Origin: an archaeon
GTDB lineage: Archaea; Halobacteriota; Syntropharchaeia; Alkanophagales; Methanospirareceae
Direction: 5' to 3'
Length of the DNA: 19,200 nt
Assembly (NCBI GenBank): GCA_030019325.1
Contig: JASEFB010000032.1
Location: 1 to 19,200, forward strand
In this document: piece after piece, positions 1 through 7,121 of the stretch
Position numbering within the stretch: position 1 is the stretch's first letter
How the letters are laid out: each line of letters begins with the position of its first letter
Notes under the pieces: model-generated
The model's database searches: none
Told to the model about the DNA's origin: nothing
The model's input: the letters and a program-made list of their open reading frames with translations, nothing else
Translations under genes and position numbers: made by a program

Positions 1-1602
1 GGTAATCGCAGATGAGGAAAAACGCATTTTTGAATCGTGATATTCTTTCAATATCTCGCCTGAATCTGCATTTAATATAAACGGTTTATCGGAGTCAACG
101 AATAACTTGCCATCTTTTACTGCAGCAGTTGCGCCACCGCCACCTTTTGCCTTCCAAACTTCTTCTCCTGACTTGAGGGACAAAGCGGTAATATTTCCAC
201 CTGAAGTAGTATAGACTAAATCCTCATAGATGAGGGGTTCGAAAAAGGGAGCCTCACCTGCGTATGCATATTCCCAAACCTTTTTTCCAGTGTTTGCATT
301 AAGTGCAATTAACCCCTCTTTTATCATCGGAGGTTCTGTTTTTGGTTCTTCACCCGGTTCTATTGCGATTGGTTCGGTGTAGTTGGAATGAGGTGCATAA
401 TAGCGGAATACTCCAGTATTTCCACTTCCCACGGGACTTGATAAGTGATAACAGTTTATACCATCAGTTCCAAACTCTTTTATGTTGTGTTCATATCTCC
501 ATTTCAGGTTACCATTTTCAGTATCTATTGCAAGAACATACTTGTCGTAAGGTGTGCTTACAAACAAAGTATTCCCTACTACGATAACTGGAGCTGGGGT
601 TCCATAGGCAGCTAAATATGGTTTACTCCCTGAATATTCGTTACTCCATAAATATTCTTTACTCCATAACAGTTTTCCAGTTTTTGCATCCATGGCATCA
701 ATGATTAGCAGTTCCCCTGTCTCATCTCCACTACTTCCATCTACAATACGCAATGCATACAAAACGCCATCCTTGTAAGCCAGATCAGCACTCCCCGCGC
801 TCCAGAGTAATTCCCCTGTATCTGCATCTATAGCTTTGATACCATCCCTCCCAAGATAGATAACATTCTCCGCTGCAATAATTGGTATTGAGGGAATCCA
901 CCAATACGGGCTTCGAGATGCTCCAATTGATTTCACCTGCTTTATTGCTCTTTGTATCCACGATTTATGATCTATATCTGTATTATCTGTATATGGACCG
1001 AATAAATCATAAGTCCATGCTACTTTTAAAGGTGGCTCTAAGGTAACAAGCTCAATTTCGGTTATATTTATTTTGGTAAGATTTATTGCGAGGTTGTAAA
1101 ACTCAAAGTCGTCATAGTTACTTCCATCGGCATTACCGCATTTAATTATTAGAGTATTAGTTCCGTGTTTTAAAATGGTCATAGCCGGATGTATTGGAAT
1201 TGCAATATCTACTGCAATATTCTCCGGAGTTTGTGATGGGATATGGTCATTGAGAGCCCCAATTTCTATTTCATTGAGGTACACTTTATCCAAAAATTCA
1301 TCAGTTGGACTTGGAACAACGCTTTTGGCTGTTAATGTGAGTTCTGCACTTCTAATATCCACTGAAGAATCCAGATGGAAAGTAGCGGTGTAAACTAATC
1401 CTTCTGGCTCTTTTGGAATCAAACCTTCCTTAAAATCATCACCTAAATGGTGGTGCGAAAGGTCTGTAAAAATAGTTTCAACGGCAAAGGTTTGCGGTGT
1501 TGGCAGCGAAACTTGTTCCATCACAGGTTGTGCAATTGCAACTGCATGCAATATGCTTAAGACTGCCAATCCAAGCAAAATATAGGCGATTTTATTTCCC
1601 AT
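1..1602 (-). CDS. Secreted PQQ-like beta-propeller protein (partial, runs off left edge)
   Basis: The frame is open from an ATG at 1602 to the window edge, giving 534 codons without a stop, so the C-terminus is missing. The start is preceded by GAGGAGAGTG, a good SD. The first 25 residues (MGNKIAYILLGLAVLSILHA...) look like a Sec signal peptide. Residues of about 30-150 form a beta-rich region that resembles a jelly-roll/discoidin-like module and ends with a run like HGTNTLIIKCGNADG. From about residue 240 there are repeated propeller blades with the PQQ-like motif [D/N]-x-x-[T/S]-G-x-x-x-W, for example IDADTGELLWS (about 809-841), MDAKTGKLLWS, IDTENGNLKWRY, LNANTGKKVWEY and LSLKSGEEVWK. Its start overlaps the end of the preceding propeller gene by 11 bp, so both are probably co-translated. 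Such archaeal proteins are extracellular and mostly uncharacterised; true PQQ enzymes are unlikely. The ligand is unknown. Confidence 0.88.
   Translation of the reverse strand, partial: MGNKIAYILLGLAVLSILHAVAIAQPVMEQVSLPTPQTFAVETIFTDLSHHHLGDDFKEGLIPKEPEGLVYTATFHLDSSVDIRSAELTLTAKSVVPSPTDEFLDKVYLNEIEIGALNDHIPSQTPENIAVDIAIPIHPAMTILKHGTNTLIIKCGNADGSNYDDFEFYNLAINLTKINITEIELVTLEPPLKVAWTYDLFGPYTDNTDIDHKSWIQRAIKQVKSIGASRSPYWWIPSIPIIAAENVIYLGRDGIKAIDADTGELLWSAGSADLAYKDGVLYALRIVDGSSGDETGELLIIDAMDAKTGKLLWSKEYLWSNEYSGSKPYLAAYGTPAPVIVVGNTLFVSTPYDKYVLAIDTENGNLKWRYEHNIKEFGTDGINCYHLSSPVGSGNTGVFRYYAPHSNYTEPIAIEPGEEPKTEPPMIKEGLIALNANTGKKVWEYAYAGEAPFFEPLIYEDLVYTTSGGNITALSLKSGEEVWKAKGGGGATAAVKDGKLFVDSDKPFILNADSGEILKEYHDSKMRFSSSAIT
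633..668. repeat. Tandem 18-bp duplication inside the propeller gene
   Basis: Two adjacent 18-bp units (633-650 and 651-668) differ at one base. On the minus strand they encode the adjacent hexapeptides LWSKEY and LWSNEY, so the duplication is in frame and lengthens a loop after a propeller blade. Confidence 0.6.
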
Positions 1603-3076
1603 TTTTCACTCTCCTCAAAAGATATGCCACAACGAATAATCCTGCTAAAGCAAATATTACTTCAAATCCTGGAACATCTTTTTCTTCTTTCGCAACACCA
1701 AAGCAATAGATTTTCTCACCTCCAGCTCCGAAAAAAACAAATACCTTTTCATCCGCAATTGCTATCGAGTAAGCACCAAGGTTATAACCTTTAAGTTTAT
1801 AACTCTTAATTATTTTCCCAGTATCTGCATCTAAACGATAGATTTTATCTTGAGCTTGAGAGCCAACAAATATTTTTCCATCTACAACTGCTTTTATATT
1901 ACCTGGAAAACTCCAAATTATTTCCCCAGTATCCGCATCTAAGGCGTAGGTTTTATCAAAGCTAACAAATACCTTTCCATCAGCTATTGCTATTGGTGGA
2001 CATAATCTGCATGGAAATGGAGGGTCATAACACCAAATTAGTTTTCCGGTATCTGCATCTAAGGCATAGATTTTACTATCTCTAGATTCCTCATCCATAA
2101 ATCCCACAAATACTTTTCCATCGGCAATTGCTATTGAGGTTGTTGAGTAACGATCTTTTCCGATTTCATAACTCCAGATTAAATCCCCAGTATCTTCGTC
2201 TAAAACATAGATATAGATTTTATCACGGTGGGATCTAAGGTAAACGTTTAGCTTTCCATCTTCTTTCTCGACAATAAACATTTCTTCGTCCATTACCACC
2301 CATTTACCCTCTCCTTCCTTCCTAATCCAGGCGTAATCAGTAAGAGAAATATTGTTTTTTCTGAATTCCCTCTTCAAATCCTCCGGAAACTCCTCCTTAA
2401 TGAAACTCTTATTCAACTCCTCTTCTAATTCTTCAATTATTCCTTCTTGCATACTGAACAAATACGATCGAACAGATGTTTCGGATTGAACAAATATTTT
2501 TCCTTCTGCAATCGTTGGTGGTCCTGCAATTTCATAGCTCCTGATTAAATTTCCAGTATTTTCATCTAAACAATAGATTTTATCTCGAGAGCTAACAAAT
2601 ATTTTTCCATCTACAACTGCTTTTATATTACCTGAATCTTCAAAACTCCAAATTATTTCCCCAGTATCCGCATCTAAGGCGTAGGTTTTATCAAAGCTAA
2701 CAAATACCTTATCATCAGCTATTGCTATTACTGATCCAAAAGGGAGTCCTCCAAATGATGGAACATAATAACTCCAAATTAGTTTCCCGGTATCTGCATC
2801 TATGGCATGTAATTTAACATTAAAAATCACAAACACCTTTCCATCTGCAACTAATGGATCAGTTGATATCATCATTTTTATCTCGGGAATTATCATTCCG
2901 AGAACGGAAGTAACCAACCGATCCCACCATCCCCTTGGCTCATAACTCCACAACAACTCCAACTCGTCTGGGATAGTTTCATTTGTGTAGCGCCAGTCAC
3001 TTGCTGATACCAATGGGGCAACCAAAAACATCGCCGATAGTATCATCAGCACAACCAGAGATCTTACAAATCTCAT
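1592..3076 (-). CDS. Secreted PQQ-like beta-propeller protein with PGF-CTERM anchor
   Basis: 494 aa from the ATG at 3076, chosen because GGAGGAGGAG lies just upstream; an in-frame ATG at 3121 lacks an SD and adds a non-signal leader. Residues 1-26 are a signal peptide. Propeller blades carry the DADTGxxxW motif at about residues 92-101, 134-143, 170-178, 292-301, 339-348, 379-388 and 415-423. Between blades, at about residues 206-283, sits a charged, probably helical insertion. The C-terminus has PGF at residues 469-471, a hydrophobic stretch and a final RRVKNGK. This matches the PGF-CTERM sorting signal that archaeosortase A processes in other archaea, leaving a lipid-anchored surface protein. 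Two blade regions are nearly identical at DNA level (see repeat). A TATA-like promoter lies about 65 nt upstream. The ligand is unknown. Confidence 0.9.
   Translation of the reverse strand: MRFVRSLVVLMILSAMFLVAPLVSASDWRYTNETIPDELELLWSYEPRGWWDRLVTSVLGMIIPEIKMMISTDPLVADGKVFVIFNVKLHAIDADTGKLIWSYYVPSFGGLPFGSVIAIADDKVFVSFDKTYALDADTGEIIWSFEDSGNIKAVVDGKIFVSSRDKIYCLDENTGNLIRSYEIAGPPTIAEGKIFVQSETSVRSYLFSMQEGIIEELEEELNKSFIKEEFPEDLKREFRKNNISLTDYAWIRKEGEGKWVVMDEEMFIVEKEDGKLNVYLRSHRDKIYIYVLDEDTGDLIWSYEIGKDRYSTTSIAIADGKVFVGFMDEESRDSKIYALDADTGKLIWCYDPPFPCRLCPPIAIADGKVFVSFDKTYALDADTGEIIWSFPGNIKAVVDGKIFVGSQAQDKIYRLDADTGKIIKSYKLKGYNLGAYSIAIADEKVFVFFGAGGEKIYCFGVAKEEKDVPGFEVIFALAGLFVVAYLLRRVKNGK
1861..1994 (-). 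repeat. Internal gene duplication, copy A
   Basis: This 134-bp stretch matches 2590-2729 with about three or four substitutions and one 6-bp in-frame indel. Both copies encode the blade pair around SFDKTYALDADTGEIIWSF and NIKAVVDGKIFV. The identity at DNA level is much higher than between other blades, pointing to recent duplication or gene conversion. Confidence 0.85.
2590..2729 (-). repeat. Internal gene duplication, copy B
   Basis: Partner of the repeat at 1861-1994, in the same orientation and reading frame, 140 bp long. It carries two extra codons relative to copy A, encoding EDSGN where copy A encodes PGN. Confidence 0.85.
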
Positions 3077-3140
3077 TTTTTCTCCTCCTCCGTTTCGGGC
3101 ACATCTATTAGATATACACATCTTTTACTTTAGATGAGGA

Positions 3141-3154
3141 TATAAATAAAACCG
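3141..3154 (-). promoter_or_regulatory. TATA/BRE-like promoter for the propeller genes
   Basis: On the minus strand the region reads GCGGTTTTATTTATATCC. TTTATTTATA is a good archaeal TATA box with a purine-rich element just upstream. A start site about 25 nt downstream would fall near 3119, giving a leader of about 40 nt that contains the SD of the gene starting at 3076. The 3077-3289 gap holds this promoter, and possibly the displaced C-terminal codons of the gene before it. Confidence 0.45.
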
Positions 3155-3289
3155 CTCTTGTTCCTATCACAACTTATGTAATGAATGGACGCACCCAGAT
3201 TTTCGGGCATATAATCCTTTGATAATGGATTGTCGGATAATAAATCCTTACAAGTTGTTTGAAGCACGTGAACGTGTAAACATACAGAT

Positions 3290-3982
3290 TCAGTCCCAAC
3301 ACATTATTCCTGCCGAAAGTTTCACTACTTGCCATCCTTTCCTTAGATGCGCGCACCCACCATAAGTCCTTATAGATAGTACTCTTCGATCAACGCGATT
3401 ACCGGGGTCGCGGTGAAAATCCAAACTAAATTTTTCGACTTCACTATCCGAATATACCCGTACATCGATTTCTGAGTAAGGCTCAAGAGACGTATAGTTA
3501 CTCATGCTGATTGTGAACCCTCTAAAAAACTCATCAGATGTTTGTCTGTCTTCTTTAAATTTTCCATGCTTTTCTTGCATGCGTATTTCGATTAACCCCG
3601 ATCCACTTATCTTGAGAGCTTTTCCGTGTTCGGTATCTATTATGGCAGTTGTTACGTTGTTGCCTGTAATTGCAGGGATTTCATACATTTTCATTACATT
3701 CCCGTTTTCATCACGCAAAACTGGAACATAAATTGTTATTTTTTCAGCAATAGATTCGATATAAATTGATGCAGAAGTACTTGCCTCTTGCTGTGGCCCA
3801 AAGAAATAGAACAAGCTTATAGGATGGACTAGAAAAAGCGTACAAAAAATAAAAAAGATACCAGCAAATGAGACAACGAATGCTTTCAATGTAAAATTAA
3901 CAAGAGGGCGCTCTTTAAAGGCAATCAATCCTATGACAAATAAAATCAAAAGAACAAGCAAAGGGAATAAAAATATAAACAC
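3290..3982 (-). CDS. Membrane-anchored extracellular protein, reading frame probably disrupted at both ends
   Basis: The clean open frame gives 230 aa from a GTG at 3982. It starts inside a hydrophobic segment (MFIFLFPLLVLLILFVIGLI), followed by a second helix at about residues 28-52 and a beta-rich extracellular domain. Its product family is not recognised; the C-terminal part resembles carbohydrate-binding-like sandwich modules (VRVYSDSEVEKFSLDF, KGWQVVKLS). The GTG has no properly spaced SD, and the same frame stays open upstream to 4114, encoding another hydrophobic segment whose start (PLFIALKAFAISLVA) mirrors the inner segment PLVNFTLKAFVVSFAG. A missing G at the ATG at 4086 would give a start MDIPLFIALKAF. 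At the other end, a missing G in the GGG run near 3300 would continue the domain as GLNLYVYTFTCF... to 3174. So the intact gene may be about 4086-3174. Confidence 0.6.
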   Translation of the reverse strand: MFIFLFPLLVLLILFVIGLIAFKERPLVNFTLKAFVVSFAGIFFIFCTLFLVHPISLFYFFGPQQEASTSASIYIESIAEKITIYVPVLRDENGNVMKMYEIPAITGNNVTTAIIDTEHGKALKISGSGLIEIRMQEKHGKFKEDRQTSDEFFRGFTISMSNYTSLEPYSEIDVRVYSDSEVEKFSLDFHRDPGNRVDRRVLSIRTYGGCAHLRKGWQVVKLSAGIMCWD

Positions 3983-4092
3983 TCCTAAACCAAGGGGTCC
4001 TAAAAATAAACTAACGCCGAAAATTGAAGAAGAAGCGACAAGGGAAATGGCAAAAGCCTTTAATGCAATAAATAAAGGGATATCATGGAACT

Positions 4093-5514
4093 TTAAAAGC
4101 TGTGTGCCATCTCCTCATAAAGTCCATAAATAATACTCACAGCCAGGATAAGATCTAATGATGTTACTGCACCAAGTGTACCGAACATATTCGTAATCAC
4201 AAGCAAAGCACCTAAAAGACCACAGCCCATCATCCCAATCTTCAGCATGTATCTATCTAACCCCCTCTTTATCGCTTTTATACTCCTGCTGTAACTGTAA
4301 ATTGGAACGTTATGAATCATTGCCCTTATATCCCTCGCTTCCATGCCAGGCGAAAATTTTATCCATAACAGAGCGATTATCATTGCACCTGTGGCAATTA
4401 TTAAGATGTTAGCTACTACTCTTACCGCAACTTGCCAGCCCATAATGTTCGGATACGCACTGTGCATAAGCGGAGGAAACCAATCCCACGGACCGTAAAT
4501 TGGACTAAGATAATACATCAAGCCTGAAGTCGCAGTCCCGTATTCGTATGTCCCGAAAATTGGAATCCCACGATGAAACAACATACTTCCAAGACCTTGT
4601 ATAGATGGTAAGATAGAACCTGCAAACATTAGTGGAATGAAAAATGCGTATGTGAAGTGCACAAAATTAATTGGAAATCTGATTCTACCATGTCTCCTTC
4701 TTAAAGAATGACAAAGTATTTTTATTTCTATACGAGTACTCTCCAAATAAATCACGATGAAGAACATAGCGATAGTTGTAATAAGAGCTATTACGTGATG
4801 CTGGAAAAGGAAAACAATTACACCTTCTGCTACCTCGTATGGCTCTACTTGACCGGCTATTTCTATCCATCTCGGTATGATACCAATCGCAAATCCGCTT
4901 TCCTCAGGCATCCAGTTTATAAGACCGTTTATTATCTGATGCGAAACGCCTGCAACGATAAAAAGACCCACTCCAGAACCTATTCCCCATCTTGATATCA
5001 CCTCTTCCATGTAATATATGAGCATCCCGCCTGTGAAGACCTGAATGAACAGCACGAAAGAAATGAAACGCAGAGATACACCAAGCTGCGATGCTATTCC
5101 TGGATCAGGCATATAAAAGCCCTTAGCGTAGGTAAAGCTAATTATAGCTGCAAAACATAAAACGAGTAATTTTTGTATGCTTAGATAAAATGCTTGATCA
5201 TCTGGGTCAGTTAAGTCAAGCTTCATTATTTTAGGACCTGCGAAGATTTGTAAGATAATGGAGGCATTTATGATTGGCAAAACTCCAAGGGCTGTTAACG
5301 AGAATGTTTGACCTGCGAAGATTGCCCGCCATCTACCGAAAAGGTCTAATGATTCCGGAGATAATCCAAAGAGGGGGATATTACCCAAGGCGAAATAAAG
5401 GATAAGTATAGAGAAGGTAAAAGCGAGCTTGGTCTTAAGAGGAAGATGCCTTTTTGGACGTTTAACCATCGGGATTTTATTAAAAAATATACCATATTTC
5501 TCCCTTATTGTCAT
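4093..5514 (-). CDS. SecY-family protein translocase channel (divergent)
   Basis: 473 aa, a polytopic membrane protein of archaeal SecY length. Recognisable parts are the N-terminal LPLKTKLAFTFSILILYFALG, TM2b with LGVLPIINASIILQIF (about 76-91), a SIQKLL segment, GIGSGVGLFIVAGVSHQII (about 177-195), the ESTRIEI loop (259-264), RGIPIFG, and the last helix with VSIIYGLYEEM. SecY with SecE forms the channel through which signal-peptide proteins cross or enter the membrane. Oddities: the usual YVSNIPVIL-type stretch after the loop between TM6 and TM7 is replaced by HFTYAFFIPLM, the loop itself (KILCHSLRRRHGR) differs from the family, and the C-terminal tail is very short. It overlaps the stop of the preceding gene by ATGA, with GGAGGT about 6 nt before the ATG. 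It is not beside ribosomal protein genes, so it may be a paralogue rather than the housekeeping SecY. Confidence 0.85.
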   Translation of the reverse strand: MTIREKYGIFFNKIPMVKRPKRHLPLKTKLAFTFSILILYFALGNIPLFGLSPESLDLFGRWRAIFAGQTFSLTALGVLPIINASIILQIFAGPKIMKLDLTDPDDQAFYLSIQKLLVLCFAAIISFTYAKGFYMPDPGIASQLGVSLRFISFVLFIQVFTGGMLIYYMEEVISRWGIGSGVGLFIVAGVSHQIINGLINWMPEESGFAIGIIPRWIEIAGQVEPYEVAEGVIVFLFQHHVIALITTIAMFFIVIYLESTRIEIKILCHSLRRRHGRIRFPINFVHFTYAFFIPLMFAGSILPSIQGLGSMLFHRGIPIFGTYEYGTATSGLMYYLSPIYGPWDWFPPLMHSAYPNIMGWQVAVRVVANILIIATGAMIIALLWIKFSPGMEARDIRAMIHNVPIYSYSRSIKAIKRGLDRYMLKIGMMGCGLLGALLVITNMFGTLGAVTSLDLILAVSIIYGLYEEMAHSF

Positions 5515-6443
5515 CCAAAGACCTCCTGCATCCTTAACAGATCATTTATATCCCCTTCCGCTTTCATTCTCCCTCCCATGAACGCTTTCTGTCCTTCCAA
5601 TTTGCCTTCTGCGATTGCAACCCAATCCTCCCTGCTCACCGTGATAATAAGCTTCGGATCGATTGCCTCGCCCTCAAAAAGCTCGCACTTCTGGTCTTTT
5701 ATCTCCACGTAAAACTTCCCTCCGCCCTCTCCTGTGATGTTATATTGAATGATGGTATTCCAACCTTTCGCCTCCTCTGCATTGAATCCTGCAACCATAC
5801 CCTCAAAAATCAGCTTCATAGGCAGCTTGCTCAAATCCTTTGGCCTCGCCTTCTCTCCATATTTCCTCATATAATATGGCACATAATATTTCGGAAGCAC
5901 TTTCGTAAATGCTATTGCCACGAATAGTAAAGCAAGACAAATGACGTGCATAGCAAGACTATAAAAGCCCCACATAGCGCTTATTACAGCGTTGATGGCA
6001 AAGACGGAAGCGAAAATCCATGTAAGAACATAGTTTACCGAGATGAAAGCGGGAGTATCCCAAACTGCCTCTATTACCTGCTCTTTTGCGTGCTGCAATG
6101 TGAATGGATTTCTTATTATTAGGGATATGAATGCCATTAGAGCTAAAGCTCCCCATAACAACGAACCAATGTATTCTTCCAAGATTATGGATGCGAGAGG
6201 GAAAAGAAGTGAAATGCCACAACCTGCGAAGAAGCATGGAAAAACAACATCTATCGTCTTCAAATTCCCAAACTTCGATGCAATGACTGCAAAGACGAGT
6301 GCTACGGCAATAGCAGAAATTACGCCTGCTTTAAAATACCCCATCATTGACAGCGCAACAAAAGGGATAAGAGAGAAATAACTCAGGATGCCTGCCAGCT
6401 GCTCAAGCGGTGTCCTTTCTTTTCTCCAGGATTCTTCGCCCAT
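5511..6443 (-). CDS. Multi-pass membrane protein fused to a C-terminal SCP2 lipid-binding domain
   Basis: 310 aa with two parts. Residues of about 15-185 contain six or seven hydrophobic helices, including the motif RNPFTLQHAKEQV (111-123) followed by WDTPAFISVNY. I recall similar PFTLQYARE-type motifs in uncharacterised bacterial and archaeal membrane proteins, but cannot assign a function. Residues of about 205-308 are an SCP2 (sterol carrier protein 2) domain with IQYNITGEGGGKFYVEIKD and a final EGDINDLLRM. SCP2 domains bind lipids or other hydrophobic ligands in a tunnel. The SCP2 part is about three quarters identical to the stand-alone SCP2 protein at 7122-7451. The start has AAGGAAGAG upstream. 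The gene follows the 68-aa gene after 17 nt and overlaps the SecY-like gene by 4 nt. A lipid-binding domain held at the cytoplasmic membrane face is the natural reading. Confidence 0.85.
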   Translation of the reverse strand: MGEESWRKERTPLEQLAGILSYFSLIPFVALSMMGYFKAGVISAIAVALVFAVIASKFGNLKTIDVVFPCFFAGCGISLLFPLASIILEEYIGSLLWGALALMAFISLIIRNPFTLQHAKEQVIEAVWDTPAFISVNYVLTWIFASVFAINAVISAMWGFYSLAMHVICLALLFVAIAFTKVLPKYYVPYYMRKYGEKARPKDLSKLPMKLIFEGMVAGFNAEEAKGWNTIIQYNITGEGGGKFYVEIKDQKCELFEGEAIDPKLIITVSREDWVAIAEGKLEGQKAFMGGRMKAEGDINDLLRMQEVFG

Positions 6444-6460
6444 TTTTCTCTTCCTTAGTT

Positions 6461-6667
6461 TTAGTTTATCGATCCACTATCAATTCTTTTCAAAACTATA
6501 CGTTCTTTTTCCTGAACATTGAAATGAGTAGGAACGGCTTGAGCAAGCTCAAGATAATAGGAGCCAACAAAAACAAGAGATGATAGAAGCAGGATGATAT
6601 TTAACCCGAAGAGTAAATTCCCCACCGTGCCAAAGTTTTTCTCCTCTATGCCTATTTTTTCCTTCAT
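6461..6667 (-). CDS. Small single-helix membrane protein
   Basis: 68 aa, not recognised. It has a short charged N-terminus (MKEKIGIEEKNFG), one hydrophobic helix at about residues 15-38 (LLFGLNIILLLSSLVFVGSYY), then an outward or inward soluble tail of about 30 residues. The ATG overlaps the stop of the methyltransferase-like gene as ATGA, and AAGGGGG sits about 7 nt upstream, so it is probably translated by coupling. Its place directly after a shortened ICMT-like protein raises the possibility that the two act as partners, but nothing in the sequence proves it. Confidence 0.7.
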   Translation of the reverse strand: MKEKIGIEEKNFGTVGNLLFGLNIILLLSSLVFVGSYYLELAQAVPTHFNVQEKERIVLKRIDSGSIN

Positions 6668-7116
6668 TTATTCCCCCTTTTCAATAAATTCCACATAGGA
6701 ACTTTCTCCATGTATTCCTTATATATTAGAGCAATAGACCAAATTGCCATCCCCAAAGTCATTGGCTGGCGAACCACATGATACATGCCTGTATTAACAA
6801 AAGTAGTGGTAGCAGTAGGGTCAGCAGTTTCTGGTTTACCTTTGCGCTTCAGTTCGATCATCGAACCGAAGACCAGAATAGCCGAAGGGATATAAAGAAT
6901 GTAACCAATGACTTGTAGCCACGAAATACCAAATTGCATCCATATTCCAAGTTCACCAAAGGTTAATTCGAACGTTAACAAGGTGAAAAAGAAACCTAAA
7001 CCGGTATGCATATAAATTTCACTGGTTATATGTTCCCTGGCTGAGCGGATTATCCATCTTCCATTAATAATCCATATAACTGCGCAAATACTGACACTGA
7101 GTATATATTCCCACAT
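6664..7116 (-). CDS. Short ICMT/PEMT-like membrane methyltransferase homologue
   Basis: 150 aa from the ATG at 7116, chosen because GGGAGGTGA lies 5-6 nt upstream; a GTG at 7125 overlaps that SD. There are about four hydrophobic helices (3-22, 37-53, 64-86, 121-133). Residues 109-124, TGMYHVVRQPMTLGMA, match the G-x-Y-x-x-x-R-[HQ]-P-x-x-L-G motif of isoprenylcysteine carboxyl methyltransferase (ICMT) and related phospholipid methyltransferases, which use S-adenosylmethionine on lipid-like or prenylated substrates. The protein ends about 20 residues after this motif and lacks the C-terminal EE-x-x-L...F-x-x-Y region that completes the SAM site in these families. It may therefore be a degenerate or non-catalytic member. 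It overlaps its downstream neighbour by 4 nt and begins 6 nt after the SCP2 stop. Confidence 0.65.
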   Translation of the reverse strand: MWEYILSVSICAVIWIINGRWIIRSAREHITSEIYMHTGLGFFFTLLTFELTFGELGIWMQFGISWLQVIGYILYIPSAILVFGSMIELKRKGKPETADPTATTTFVNTGMYHVVRQPMTLGMAIWSIALIYKEYMEKVPMWNLLKRGNK

Positions 7117-7121
7117 TCTTT

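Noticed and set aside
1..3076. PQQ-dependent dehydrogenase activity for the propeller proteins
   Set aside because: The repeats are PQQ-like, but the disulfide ring, metal-binding and catalytic residues expected in quinoprotein dehydrogenases are not seen; these look like structural or binding propellers.
3174..3356. Separate 60-aa gene
   Set aside because: Its C-terminal two thirds read as the displaced end of the upstream extracellular domain, and it lacks its own SD; better explained as a frameshift.
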